Made by a program: the position numbers and the translations under genes
The notes under the pieces: generated by a model
What the model saw: only the letters and a program-made list of their open reading frames with translations
Databases searched by the model: none
Told to the model about the DNA's origin: nothing
Source of the DNA: CAJCIY01 sp964245825
GTDB lineage: Bacteria; Actinomycetota; Actinomycetes; Mycobacteriales; CAJCIY01
DNA: 64,000 bases
Direction: 5' to 3'
Assembly (NCBI GenBank): GCA_964245825.1
Contig: CAXTNT010000008.1
Coordinates: 1-64,000 of the forward strand
In this document: piece after piece, positions 50,917-61,024 of the stretch
Layout of the letters: every line of letters begins with the position of its first letter
Position numbering within the stretch: the stretch's first letter is position 1

Positions 50917-52098
50917 TTGCGCACCCTCCCCGACCTGGGCGAGCTCGCGGGGCGCCGGGTCCTGGTCCGCAGCGACCTGAACGCCCCGCTCGACGGCGGC
51001 TCAGTGACCGACGACGGCCGCATCCGGGCCTCCGTCCCGACGATCCGGCTGCTGGCCGAGGCAGGTGCGCGGGTCGTGGTCTGCTCGCACCTGGGTCGCC
51101 CGAAGGGCTGGGACCCGATGCTGTCCCTGGCGCCGGTGGGCAAGCGGCTCGGCGAGCTCCTGGACCGACCGGTCAGGCAGGCCGACGACGTCGTCGGGCC
51201 GTCGGCCGTCGAGACGGTCGCGAGCCTGGCCGACGGCGAGGTCGCGCTGCTCGAGAACGTCCGCTTCGAACCCGGGGAGACCCGCAACGACGATGCACTC
51301 TCCGACGCGCTGGCCGGGCTCTGCGACGCCTACGTCGACGACGCCTTCGGCGTCATCCACCGGGCGCACTGCTCGACCGTCGGCGTGCCGCGGCGGCGCC
51401 CGCACGCGGCCGGGTCACTGGTGCTGGCCGAGATGAGCGTGCTGCAGCGGCTCACGCAGCACCCACCCCGCCCGTACGCCGTCGTGATCGGGGGCTCGAA
51501 GGTCAGCGACAAGCTCGCGGTCCTGGCCAGCCTCGTGCAGCGGGCCGACACGGTCCTGGTAGGCGGCGGCATGTGCTTCACGTTCCTGGCGGCGCAGGGC
51601 CATCACATCGGCACCTCGCTCGTCCAGCCCGAGCAGTTCGCCGCGGTTCGAGGCCTGCTGGACCGGGCCCGGACGACCGGGGCCCGCATCCTGCTCCCCG
51701 TGGACGTGGTGGCCGCGGCCGGCTTGGCCGCGGACGCCGACCACGAGGTGGTCGAGGTGACCGCGATCCCGCCGGCCCGGATGGGCCTGGACATCGGCCC
51801 CCGGTCGGTAGCGCACTTCGCCGCCGCCCTCGCCGATGCGCGGACGATCTTCTGGAACGGACCGATGGGCGTCTTCGAGCTGGCCCCGTACGCGGCCGGC
51901 ACCCGGGCCGTCGGTACGGCGATCGCCGCAGCCACGGACGCCGGCGCGTTCACCGTGGTCGGCGGCGGCGACAGCGCCGCCGCCGTACGCACCCTCGGAC
52001 TGGGCGAGGATCGGTACTCGCACATCTCCACCGGAGGCGGCGCGTCGCTCGAGTACCTCCAGGGCAGCGACCTCCCCGGCCTGCTCGCCCTCGCCTGA
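50917..52098 (+). CDS. pgk: Phosphoglycerate kinase
   Basis: This is a 393-residue kinase making ATP from 1,3-bisphosphoglycerate. Visible motifs are RSDLNAPLDGG near 19, SHLGRPKGWD, ENVRFEPGETRND, VIGGSKVSDKLAVL and the C-terminal FTVVGGGDSAAAVR with HISTGGGASLEYLQG. The start is an unusual TTG placed 1 bp after the gap stop, so translation is probably coupled to gap. No ATG or GTG fits the expected N-terminus as well. Confidence 0.97.
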   Translation: MRTLPDLGELAGRRVLVRSDLNAPLDGGSVTDDGRIRASVPTIRLLAEAGARVVVCSHLGRPKGWDPMLSLAPVGKRLGELLDRPVRQADDVVGPSAVETVASLADGEVALLENVRFEPGETRNDDALSDALAGLCDAYVDDAFGVIHRAHCSTVGVPRRRPHAAGSLVLAEMSVLQRLTQHPPRPYAVVIGGSKVSDKLAVLASLVQRADTVLVGGGMCFTFLAAQGHHIGTSLVQPEQFAAVRGLLDRARTTGARILLPVDVVAAAGLAADADHEVVEVTAIPPARMGLDIGPRSVAHFAAALADARTIFWNGPMGVFELAPYAAGTRAVGTAIAAATDAGAFTVVGGGDSAAAVRTLGLGEDRYSHISTGGGASLEYLQGSDLPGLLALA

Positions 52099-52128
52099 GC
52101 CCGTAGAGCCGGAGCACGAGACACGCCG

Positions 52129-52917
52129 ATGGCCCGCACCCGCGTCCGGCTGCCCCTGGTGGCAGGCAACTGGAAGATGCACCGCACCCACCTGGAGGCG
52201 ATCGCGCTCGTGCAGAAGCTTGCCTTCGGGCTGCGGCCCGAGGACACCGCGGCGGTGGAGACGGTGGTCCTGCCGCCGCTGACTGCGCTGCGGAGCGTGC
52301 AGACGTGCGTCGACGGCGACCACCTGGCGCTTCGGTACGGCGCCCAGGACCTCGCGCCGCAGGCCGCCGGCGCGCACACCGGCGACGTCTCCGGCCCGAT
52401 GCTGGTGGCGCTGGGATGCACGTACGTGGTCGTCGGGCACAGCGAGCGACGCGCCGACCACCACGAGACCGACGACGTCGTCCGCGCCAAGGCGGCGGCC
52501 GCCTGCGAGCACGGACTGGTCCCCATCGTCTGCGTGGGGGAGTCGCTGGACGTGCGGACCGCCGACGACCACGTGGCCCACTGCGTGGCCCAGCTGGGCG
52601 AAGCCGTGGCCGGTCTGCCGGCCGCGCGGGTATCGTCACTGGTCGTCGCCTACGAGCCGGTCTGGGCCATCGGCACCGGGAAGACAGCCACGGCGGACGA
52701 CGCGCAGCAGATGGCCGGCGCGTTGCGCGGCGCCCTGGTCGGCGCCTACGGCCGCGAGGTGGCGGCCGGGGTGCGGGTGCTGTACGGCGGTTCGGTGCGG
52801 GCCGACAACGCCGCCGAGCTGCTCGCCGGCCCGGACGTGGACGGGGCGCTGGTGGGGGGTGCGAGCCTGGACCCGGAAGCCTTCGTCGGCATCGTCCGGG
52901 CGGCTGGCCACCGCTGA
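52129..52917 (+). CDS. tpiA: Triosephosphate isomerase
   Basis: This 262-residue TIM-barrel enzyme interconverts glyceraldehyde-3-phosphate and dihydroxyacetone phosphate. AGNWKMH at 12-18 holds the catalytic Lys, VVGHSERR the catalytic His, and AYEPVWAIGTGKTA the catalytic Glu and flexible loop. YGGSVRADNAAELL is the phosphate site. It is last in gap-pgk-tpiA. In M. tuberculosis secG follows soon after tpiA, but here the two are separated by about 6.7 kb of peptide-transport genes. Confidence 0.98.
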   Translation: MARTRVRLPLVAGNWKMHRTHLEAIALVQKLAFGLRPEDTAAVETVVLPPLTALRSVQTCVDGDHLALRYGAQDLAPQAAGAHTGDVSGPMLVALGCTYVVVGHSERRADHHETDDVVRAKAAAACEHGLVPIVCVGESLDVRTADDHVAHCVAQLGEAVAGLPAARVSSLVVAYEPVWAIGTGKTATADDAQQMAGALRGALVGAYGREVAAGVRVLYGGSVRADNAAELLAGPDVDGALVGGASLDPEAFVGIVRAAGHR

Positions 52918-53160
52918 CCGGCCTGGCCGGAGAAGGGCGGACGGGCCCGCCGGGGCTGGAATTCGGTCGCCCTGCCGCCGTCACAGGCCCTTTACCCGCC
53001 GGTATCACGCTCGTGACCTGGACCCCGCGGGGCGTATCGGCTCGGTAACGATCGCCGGTGAGAGGCTCCTGAGACTGGCGCAGACCCCGGGCGCGCCTCA
53101 CGATGCGGAATCGCCCGTGCCCAAACCCGGGTCCGGTGCACTCAGCCAGAGAGGATGAGC

Positions 53161-55017
53161 ATGCTCATCTCCAAGAAGGTGGCCCTCGGGGTCGCCCTGG
53201 TCGCAAGCTCGGCCGTCGTGCTGGCCGCCTGCGGCAGTTCCAGCAAGGGCGGTGGTAAAACCGGCGGAAACACCGTCACGCCGTCGTCCAACCCGCTCGA
53301 GGTCGGCGCCACGAAGCTCGACGCACAGTCAGGGGCCAACGGCACCCACGGCACGGGCCCGAAGACGGGCGGCACGCTCAAGTTCCTCGGCGCGAGCGAC
53401 GTCGACTACCTGGACACCTCCAGCGCCTACTACACGGTGTCCTACACGATCCTGCGCACCGACTCCCGCCAGCTGGTGACCTATCCCAACTCGGTGGACC
53501 CGGCGATCGCCAACGCGCCGGTCGCCGACCTGGCGACCACGGTGCCGACGCCCACGGCTAACGGGACCGTCTACTCGTTCGACATCAAGCCGGGTGCTCA
53601 GTGGAACGCCCCGACCGGCGCCCGCCAGGTGACCGGTGCCGACGAGGTCCGCGGCATCAAGCGGCTCTGCAACCCCGTCTCGCCGTCCGGTGGCCTGGCC
53701 TACTACACGGCCACCATCAAGGGCATGGCCACCTTCTGCACCGGCTTCGGGAAGGTCAAGCAGAACGTCGCGGCGATCAAGGCCTACATGGACAGCAACC
53801 AGATCTCCGGCATCGTGGCCAACGGCAACAACGTGACGTTCACGCTGAACGCCTCCGCCGGTGACTTCCTGAACATCATGGCGCTGCCCTTCGCATCGCC
53901 GGCTCCGGTCGAGGTCGAGCAGTACCTGCCTATCTCGGACGCGTACAACCAGCACACGATCTCCGACGGCCCGTACCAGATCACCAAGTACGTGCCCAAC
54001 TCGGACATCGAGCTGGCCCGCAACCCGGCCTGGAAGGCCTCGACGGACGCGGTGCGGCACGCCTATGTGAACGCCATCTCCGTCAAGCAGGGCTCGGACG
54101 AAGAGCCGGTGCAGCAGGCGCTGGAGACAGGCGACGCGGACATGGAGTGGGACACCGGCGTGCCGGCGGCCGACCTCCCCGCGCTGAACGCCAAGAAGGA
54201 CCCGCACCTGAGTGTTCAGAACGTCGGCTCCACCACGTACGCCGTGCTCAACCTGCACTCGACCACGGACAACAGCGCGCTCGGCAAGACGGCCGTGCGG
54301 CAGGCCCTGCAGTACTGCGTCGCGAAGAGCGACATCGTGCAGATCGAGGGTGGTTCCAGCATCGCGACGCCGATCGACCAGATCCTGACGCCGCCGATCC
54401 TGGGCTACAAGCAGATTGACCCGTACAACAACCTGAACGGCAACGAAGACAGTGCCAAGGGCGCCCAGATGCTCTCCGCGGCGGGCTACCCCAGCGGGCT
54501 CAGCCTGAAGTTCCTCTACCGTGCCTCCGGCAAGTCGCCGTCGATCGCGACGGCGCTGCAGGCCGACATGAAGAAGTGCGGCGTCAAGCTGGACCTGGTC
54601 CAGACCACCTCGAAGCTGTTCTACGCGGGCATCCTCGAGGACCCGTCGAAGTCCTCCACCTGGGACATCGCAGTCCCCGGCTGGAACCCGGACTGGCAGG
54701 GCAACGCGGCGCGTTCGTTCTTCGTGCCGCTGCTGAGCCCGAACTCCTACCAGACCGGCACCACGAACTACGGTGGCTACGGCGACAACGTCCCCGGTCT
54801 GCAGAACACGATCAACGCCGCACTGGCGGAGACGGACCCCTCCAAGGTGGCCAGTGACTGGGCGGCGCTCGATGCGTCGACCATGCAGAACGCCCCGTGG
54901 ATCCCGTTGGTGTCGGTGTCGATCGCCTCGTACTACGGCGCCAACGTCAGCAACTGGGTGTTCTTCAACTTCTCGAACAACGGTGACCCGACCAACGTCT
55001 GGCTCACCAACGGTTGA
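53161..55017 (+). CDS. oppA: Oligopeptide ABC transporter, substrate-binding lipoprotein
   Basis: This is a 618-residue family 5 extracellular solute-binding protein. The signal peptide ends in the lipobox LAAC with Cys24 lipidated. A Gly/Ser/Lys-rich linker follows, then the peptide-binding fold (FDIKPGAQWNAPTGARQVTG near 140; ISDGPYQITKYVPN; LNLHSTTDNSALG; PGWNPDW). It would capture peptides for OppBCDF. ATG 53161 is preferred since GAGAGG ends 6 nt before it. ATG 53155 is in frame but too close to that site. The 243-bp gap before it shows no clear promoter. A perfect hairpin follows the gene. Confidence 0.92.
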   Translation: MLISKKVALGVALVASSAVVLAACGSSSKGGGKTGGNTVTPSSNPLEVGATKLDAQSGANGTHGTGPKTGGTLKFLGASDVDYLDTSSAYYTVSYTILRTDSRQLVTYPNSVDPAIANAPVADLATTVPTPTANGTVYSFDIKPGAQWNAPTGARQVTGADEVRGIKRLCNPVSPSGGLAYYTATIKGMATFCTGFGKVKQNVAAIKAYMDSNQISGIVANGNNVTFTLNASAGDFLNIMALPFASPAPVEVEQYLPISDAYNQHTISDGPYQITKYVPNSDIELARNPAWKASTDAVRHAYVNAISVKQGSDEEPVQQALETGDADMEWDTGVPAADLPALNAKKDPHLSVQNVGSTTYAVLNLHSTTDNSALGKTAVRQALQYCVAKSDIVQIEGGSSIATPIDQILTPPILGYKQIDPYNNLNGNEDSAKGAQMLSAAGYPSGLSLKFLYRASGKSPSIATALQADMKKCGVKLDLVQTTSKLFYAGILEDPSKSSTWDIAVPGWNPDWQGNAARSFFVPLLSPNSYQTGTTNYGGYGDNVPGLQNTINAALAETDPSKVASDWAALDASTMQNAPWIPLVSVSIASYYGANVSNWVFFNFSNNGDPTNVWLTNG

Positions 55018-55078
55018 TGCGCTGACCCAGCCTCAGTGCTGCGTGGCCCTCGCTGCGCGGTCAGCAGGCTGACGCGGC

Positions 55079-55104
55079 GGGGGCCGGCTACCAAGCCGGC
55101 CCCC
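55079..55104 (+). terminator. 11-bp stem-loop after oppA
   Basis: GGGGGCCGGCT (55079-55089) and AGCCGGCCCCC (55094-55104) form a perfect stem with an ACCA loop, 61 bp after the oppA stop. The hairpin is very stable but has no T-run. It probably terminates most transcripts, or protects the oppA 3' end, so the binding protein outnumbers the other subunits. Confidence 0.75.
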
Positions 55105-55308
55105 GTCCGCGCGTCCGGCCGGGGGCGGGACCCGGTTGGTGAACGACCGCAACTGGCCCGGTGGGCCGTTGTGGGCCTCGTAGACGCGGCCACCATGTGC
55201 GAGACTCCGCACCACCTTTACGTCCCTGCCCGGTCACACCGGGACCGACCACGGACCGGCGCGGTGGCCACCAGCCGCCACAGCCGGCCCACGACATCGA
55301 GGACGCCC

Positions 55309-56456
55309 GTGGCTCTGCTCGAGGTCAAGGACCTGCACGTCTCCTTCAACACCGAGGACGGCGTCGTCAAGGCTGTCCAGGGTGTCTCATTCGCGCTCAA
55401 CAAGGGCCAGACCCTCGGCATCGTGGGCGAGTCCGGGTCCGGCAAGTCCGTCAGCACCCAGACGATCATGGGGCTGACCCGCGGGGCCAAGATCACCGGC
55501 CAGGCCATGTTCGACGGCCGCGACCTGCTGACGCTCCCACCTTCCGAGCTGCGCAAGATCCGCGGGGCGCGGATCTCGATGATCTTCCAGGACCCGCTCT
55601 CCAGCCTGCACCCGCAGTACAAGGTGGGTCGGCAGATCGCGGAGATGATCACGACGCACGAGCCCGTCAGTCGGCGCGACGCCAAGAAGCGCGCCCGCGA
55701 CCTGCTGGCCGTCGTCGGGATCCCGCAACCGGACCGCCGGGTGGACGACTACCCCCACCAGTTCTCCGGCGGCATGCGCCAACGCGCGATGATCGCGATG
55801 GCACTGGCGCTCAATCCCGAACTGCTGATCGCGGACGAGCCCACGACCGCCCTCGACGTGACCGTCCAGGCGCAGATCCTCGACCTCGTGAAGCGCCTGC
55901 AGGCCGAGTTCGACACCGCCGTGATCATGATCACCCACGACCTCGGGGTCGTCGCCGACCTGGCCGACCAGGTCATGGTCATGTACGCCGGGAAGCCGGT
56001 CGAGATCGCGGACCGGCGCACGATCTACTACCGCCCGCACCACCCGTACACCAAGGGCCTCATCGCCTCGATCCCCTCGGCGAGCGCGGTGGGCGGCCGG
56101 CTCAACCCGATCCCGGGCGCGCCGCCGTCGCTGATCACCCTGCCGAGCGGCTGTTCCTTCCACCCCCGGTGCACGGTGCGCTTCGACTACTGCCCGACCG
56201 AGGTCCCGAGGCTGGAGGCGGTCGGGCCCGAGCACCAGTCGGCCTGCTTCCAGCCGGCCGAGACCGCCGGGAGCCCGTTGCCGGCTCCGGGCCAGCCGAC
56301 CGCGCTCGACGCCGTGGTGCCCGTCGCGCCGGCGGCCGTCCCGGCCGTGGAACCGGACCTGAGCGCACCCCCGGTGGCCGCCCCGCCGCTGGCGGCCCCG
56401 CCGGTGGCCGCCCCGCCGCTGGCGGCCCCGTCCCGTCGGCGCCGTGGGAGTGGGTC

Positions 56457-56460
<4 letters not shown>
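55309..56460 (+). CDS. oppD: Oligopeptide ABC transporter ATPase OppD, with Ala/Pro tail
   Basis: This is a 383-residue ABC ATPase with Walker A GESGSGKS at about 38-45, signature FSGGMRQRAMIAMAL, Walker B LLIADEPTTALDV and the OppD/DppD C-terminal cysteine motif (SGCSFHPRCTVRFDYCP) that holds a 4Fe-4S cluster in related proteins. The last about 60 residues are Ala/Pro/Val-rich and include two copies of PPVAAPPLAA, from an exact 30-bp DNA duplication. The GTG at 55309 is chosen by homology. The 291 bp before it hold the hairpin after oppA and nothing else clear. It overlaps oppF by 4 bp. Confidence 0.93.
56371..56430 (+). repeat. Exact 30-bp tandem duplication in oppD
   Basis: Positions 56371-56400 and 56401-56430 are identical. 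The unit encodes PVAAPPLAAP in frame, so the copy number can change by slippage without breaking the reading frame. Confidence 0.95.
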
Positions 56461-57596
<1,136 letters not shown>

Positions 57597-57662
57597 GGTG
57601 CTCCAGTCCCCGGTCCGCCTCGACCGACCGCTACCCCGCCCGCACGGCCCGAAGGAGCGACC

Positions 57663-58652
57663 ATGACGCAGCCCTCGCCGCCCGAGCTGATCGACAAGCC
57701 GCTGGAGGTCAACGAGACCGCCCCTGGTTCGGCTGCCGGCAAGGCCATCGCCGGCCGGACCCCGACGCAGCTGGCGTGGGGTCGGCTGAAGCGGGACAAG
57801 TTCGCGATGGTCAGTGGTGTCGTGATCATCTTCCTGATCCTGGTCGCGATCCTCGCGCCCGTGATCACGCACTGGATCGGGCACAGCCCGTACATCCAGT
57901 ACCGCCACCCCGAGCCGGGTCAGGCCGCGGCCATCGACCCCAACGACATCCCGTACGGGCCGAACCACAACTTCCTGCTGGGCGGCGACGACCAGGGCCG
58001 CGACCTGCTTGCCCGGCTCGTCTACGGGGCGCGCATCTCGTTGTTCGTCGGCATCGTCACGACCGTGATCAGCCTCGTGATCGGCGTGGTGGTCGGCCTG
58101 GTCGCGGGCTTCTACGGTCGCTGGATCGACACCCTGATCAGCCGGATCGTGGACATCTTCCTGAGCTTCCCGGTGATCCTGTTCGCGGCGTCCCTGGTCA
58201 GCGTCTACACCCCCAGCGTCAAGCTGGTGATCATCATCATCAGTGTCTTCGGCTGGACGGTCTTCGCGCGCATCACGCGCGGTCAGGTGCTCTCGTTGCG
58301 CGAGAAGGAGTTCGTCGAGGCGGCGCGCGCCCTCGGCTCCGGCGACCTGCGCATCATGTTCATCGACATCCTGCCGAACCTGTTCGCGCCGCTGATCGTC
58401 TACTTCTCCCTGACCATTCCGACCAACATCGTGTACGAGGCGACGCTGTCGTTCCTCGGGCTGGGCGTGAAGCCGCCGACCGCCTCGTGGGGGCAGACGC
58501 TCGAGGCGGCCAGCTCCCTGTACACGGTGCGACCGACCTTCCTGATCTTCCCGATCCTGGCCCTGCTGATCACCACCCTGTCGTTCAACCTGCTCGGCGA
58601 CGGCGTCCGCGACGCCTTCGACCCCCGGGCAGCGCGAACCATGGCGAAGTAG
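57663..58652 (+). CDS. oppC: Oligopeptide ABC transporter permease OppC
   Basis: This 329-residue DppC/OppC-type inner-membrane permease has a cytoplasmic N-terminal region, one isolated membrane helix (about 57-75), a periplasmic loop and five further helices. The coupling motif is EFVEAARALGSGDLRIMFIDILP at about 217-239. The signature start of the transport domain, LGGDDQGRDLLARLVYGARIS, is clear. The ATG is preceded by GAAGGAG. It comes before oppB, reversing the E. coli order. Confidence 0.94.
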   Translation: MTQPSPPELIDKPLEVNETAPGSAAGKAIAGRTPTQLAWGRLKRDKFAMVSGVVIIFLILVAILAPVITHWIGHSPYIQYRHPEPGQAAAIDPNDIPYGPNHNFLLGGDDQGRDLLARLVYGARISLFVGIVTTVISLVIGVVVGLVAGFYGRWIDTLISRIVDIFLSFPVILFAASLVSVYTPSVKLVIIIISVFGWTVFARITRGQVLSLREKEFVEAARALGSGDLRIMFIDILPNLFAPLIVYFSLTIPTNIVYEATLSFLGLGVKPPTASWGQTLEAASSLYTVRPTFLIFPILALLITTLSFNLLGDGVRDAFDPRAARTMAK

Positions 58653-58663
58653 GAGGCTCTCCG

Positions 58664-59641
58664 ATGCTGCGCTTCCTCATCCGGCGGACCCTGTTCGCCA
58701 TCCTGGTGTTGCTGATCATCTCGTTCGTGGTCTTCTACATCTTCTACGTCGTCAACAACGAGACGCCGACGCAGCGGGCCACCCAGTTCGCCGGTCGCGG
58801 CGCCACCCCGCAGAGCATCGCCGCCGTCGTCCAGCGCCTAGGCCTGGCCAAGCCCTGGTACGACCAGTTCGGTCACTACCTCAACCGGCTCGTGCTGCAC
58901 GGGGACTTGGGCACCGACTTCAGCACCAGCGCCTCGGTCAACTCCGAGTTGCTCTCGCGGCTGCCGATCACCGCCTCGCTGGCCATCGGCAGCGCCGTGC
59001 TGTGGCTGCTGATCGGCGTCCCGTTCGGCATCCTGGCGGCGACGAAGCCGCGCAGCATCCGGGACCGCCTCGCGACCGTCTTCTCGCTGACCTTCTACTC
59101 GATCCCGACCTTCGTGCTGGGCCTGCTGCTGCTGCTGGTGTTCTACTACCTGCTGACGCTGAAGGCCGGCCTGCACTGGTTCCCGTTCGGCGGGTACGTG
59201 CCGCTCACCGAGAACCCGTGGGAGTGGTTCCACCACCTGATCCTGCCGTGGTTCACGCTGGCCCTCGTCTACGCGGCCAGCTACAGCCGTGTCACCCGCA
59301 GCTCGATGCTGGACGTCCTGGGTGAGGACTACATCAGGACGGCCCGCGCGAAGGGCCTGTCCGAACGTCGCGTCGTCTACCGGCACGCCCTGCGCAGCGC
59401 CCTGACCCCCATCGTGACGATCCTGGGCATCGACCTCGGCGGCCTGCTCGGCGGGGCCATCATCACCGAGGTCATCTTCACGCTCAACGGCATCGGCGAG
59501 TTCTCCATCCGGGCGGTCAACAACGGCGACCTGCCGGTGATCTCGGCGACCGTGCTCGTCGCGGCTGGGTTCGTGATCATCGCCAACCTCGTCGTCGACA
59601 TCCTGTACGCAGTGCTGGACCCGCGGGTCCGGCTCTCCTGA
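58664..59641 (+). CDS. oppB: Oligopeptide ABC transporter permease OppB
   Basis: This 325-residue DppB/OppB-type permease has N-terminal helix MLRFLIRRTLFAILVLLIIS, a periplasmic loop (about 35-100) and five more helices. The coupling motif is EDYIRTARAKGLSERRVVYRHALR at about 222-245. C-terminal GLLGGAIITEVIFTLNGIGE is characteristic. It lies 11 bp after oppC with AGGAGG, and is the last transporter gene. secG follows after 30 bp. Confidence 0.94.
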   Translation: MLRFLIRRTLFAILVLLIISFVVFYIFYVVNNETPTQRATQFAGRGATPQSIAAVVQRLGLAKPWYDQFGHYLNRLVLHGDLGTDFSTSASVNSELLSRLPITASLAIGSAVLWLLIGVPFGILAATKPRSIRDRLATVFSLTFYSIPTFVLGLLLLLVFYYLLTLKAGLHWFPFGGYVPLTENPWEWFHHLILPWFTLALVYAASYSRVTRSSMLDVLGEDYIRTARAKGLSERRVVYRHALRSALTPIVTILGIDLGGLLGGAIITEVIFTLNGIGEFSIRAVNNGDLPVISATVLVAAGFVIIANLVVDILYAVLDPRVRLS

Positions 59642-59657
59642 GCCCCGCGTCGTCCCG

Positions 59658-59663
59658 TAGGAT
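59658..59663 (+). promoter_or_regulatory. Candidate -10 box for leaderless secG
   Basis: TAGGAT ends 9 nt before the secG GTG with no ribosome binding site between. The box lies in the 30-bp gap after oppB, so secG need not depend on the transporter operon. Confidence 0.45.
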
Positions 59664-59671
59664 CTGCTTCC

Positions 59672-59905
59672 GTGGAGTTCGCGCTGCGAGTCCTGCTGAT
59701 CATCAGCAGCATCTCGATCATCCTGCTGATCCTGCTGCACCGCGGCAAGGGCGGCGGCTTGTCCAACCTCTTCGGGGGTGGGGTGTCCTCCTCGCTGGGT
59801 GGCTCCTCGACGGTCGAGCGCAACCTCGACCGCTTCACCATCGCGGCGATCATCCTGTGGACGGTCTGCATCGTCGGCATCGGCCTGCTCAACCGTGGTC
59901 ACTGA
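59672..59905 (+). CDS. secG: Preprotein translocase subunit SecG
   Basis: This small, 77-residue SecYEG channel component has two predicted membrane helices at about 3-22 and 53-73, separated by a glycine-rich cytoplasmic loop (GKGGGLSNLFGGGVSSSLGG), the normal SecG layout. The GTG start follows a TAGGAT box. In related genomes secG sits next to tpiA and near rbpA. Here rbpA still follows, 35 bp on. Confidence 0.95.
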   Translation: MEFALRVLLIISSISIILLILLHRGKGGGLSNLFGGGVSSSLGGSSTVERNLDRFTIAAIILWTVCIVGIGLLNRGH

Positions 59906-59940
59906 CCACGCGCAACGCACCATGACGCAAGGGAGCACAG

Positions 59941-60273
59941 GTGGCAGGCGGCAACGCGATCCGGGGTAGCCGGGTGGGCGCAGGTCCGATGGGAGAGGCG
60001 GAGCGTGGCGAGACAGCGCCGCGTACCCGGATCTCCTACTGGTGCGCCAACAAGCACGAGACCCGGCCTGCGTTCGCGCACGACGCGGCGATCCCCGAGC
60101 TGTGGGACTGCCCGCGCTGTGGCTATCCCGCCGGGCGCGACCGGGAGGCCACGCCGGCGCCGCCCAAGACCGAGCCGTACAAGACGCATCTCGCGTACGT
60201 GCGGGAGCGGCGCAACGACGAGGACGGCGACGCGATCCTGCAGGAGGCGCTCGCCAAGCTGCGCGGCAAGTAG
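59941..60273 (+). CDS. rbpA: RNA polymerase-binding protein RbpA
   Basis: This 110-residue actinobacterial transcription factor binds the sigma factor and core RNA polymerase and stabilises the open promoter complex. It shows an N-terminal tail GGNAIRGSRVGAGPMGEAERG, the RbpA core with Cys/His residues (YWCANKHETRPAFAH; LWDCPRCG), and the C-terminal sigma-interacting helix (THLAYVRERRNDEDGDAILQ). The GTG is preceded by AAGGGAG. The gene converges with pgl, 19 bp apart. Confidence 0.97.
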   Translation: MAGGNAIRGSRVGAGPMGEAERGETAPRTRISYWCANKHETRPAFAHDAAIPELWDCPRCGYPAGRDREATPAPPKTEPYKTHLAYVRERRNDEDGDAILQEALAKLRGK

Positions 60274-60292
60274 TCCGGGCCGGACGCGCCGC

Positions 60293-61024
60293 TCAGCGAC
60301 CGAGAGCCGCGACGTCGGCCAGCAGCAGGGAGCGCTCGGTGCCCAGCGCACCGGCAGCCGGTAGCTGGAGCCGGTCGGCGCCGGCCAGGACCCGCGCCAC
60401 CGCGTCCGCCTTGCCGGCGCCGCTCACGACCAACCAGACCTCACGTGCGCCGGTGATGGCGCCGAAGCCCAGGCTCACCCGGGTCGGCGGGGGCTTCGGG
60501 CAGTCGTGCACCGCGAACACGGGGCGCTCGTCCCGGCCCGCCGGCGAGTCGGGGAAGATCGACGCCGTGTGGCCCTCCGGCCCCATCCCCAGCAGCAGCA
60601 CGTCGAACGCGGGTACCTGACCACCGCCCGCGGCGAGCAGTTCCTGCGCGTACGCGGCCGCGGCCGCCTCCGGCCCGGGGAAGCCGTCGCTGGCCCCCAT
60701 CCGGTGCACGCGGGCCGGGTCGAGGGTGATCGCGCCGGTCAACGCCGCCAGGGCCTGACCGTCGTTGCGCTCCCCGTCGTCGGCCGGGACGAAGCGCTCG
60801 TCGCCCCACCACAGGTCCACCCGCGACCAGTCGACCGCGCGGCGGGCGGGCGATGCGGCGAGCGCGGCCAGGGCCGCGATCCCGATGCCGCCGCCGGTGA
60901 GCACCACCGATGCCGTCTCCCTGCTCGCCTGCGCGTCGGCCAGCGCGGTGACCAGCCGGGCTGCCGTCGCCGCCGCGAGGGCGTCGTGGTCGGGCGCGGC
61001 GACGATCTCGAGCGGAGCGCTCAC
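60293..61024 (-). CDS. pgl: 6-phosphogluconolactonase
   Basis: This 243-residue enzyme hydrolyses 6-phosphogluconolactone in the oxidative pentose phosphate pathway. Sequence marks are VVLTGGGIGIAALAAL, VDLWWGDERFVPADDGERND and FDVLLLGMGPEGHTASIFPDS, as in the DevB/Pgl family. It is the last gene of the minus-strand operon pgi-zwf-opcA-pgl and overlaps opcA by 4 bp. The order matches M. tuberculosis Rv1447c-Rv1445c. Confidence 0.95.
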   Translation of the reverse strand: MSAPLEIVAAPDHDALAAATAARLVTALADAQASRETASVVLTGGGIGIAALAALAASPARRAVDWSRVDLWWGDERFVPADDGERNDGQALAALTGAITLDPARVHRMGASDGFPGPEAAAAAYAQELLAAGGGQVPAFDVLLLGMGPEGHTASIFPDSPAGRDERPVFAVHDCPKPPPTRVSLGFGAITGAREVWLVVSGAGKADAVARVLAGADRLQLPAAGALGTERSLLLADVAALGR

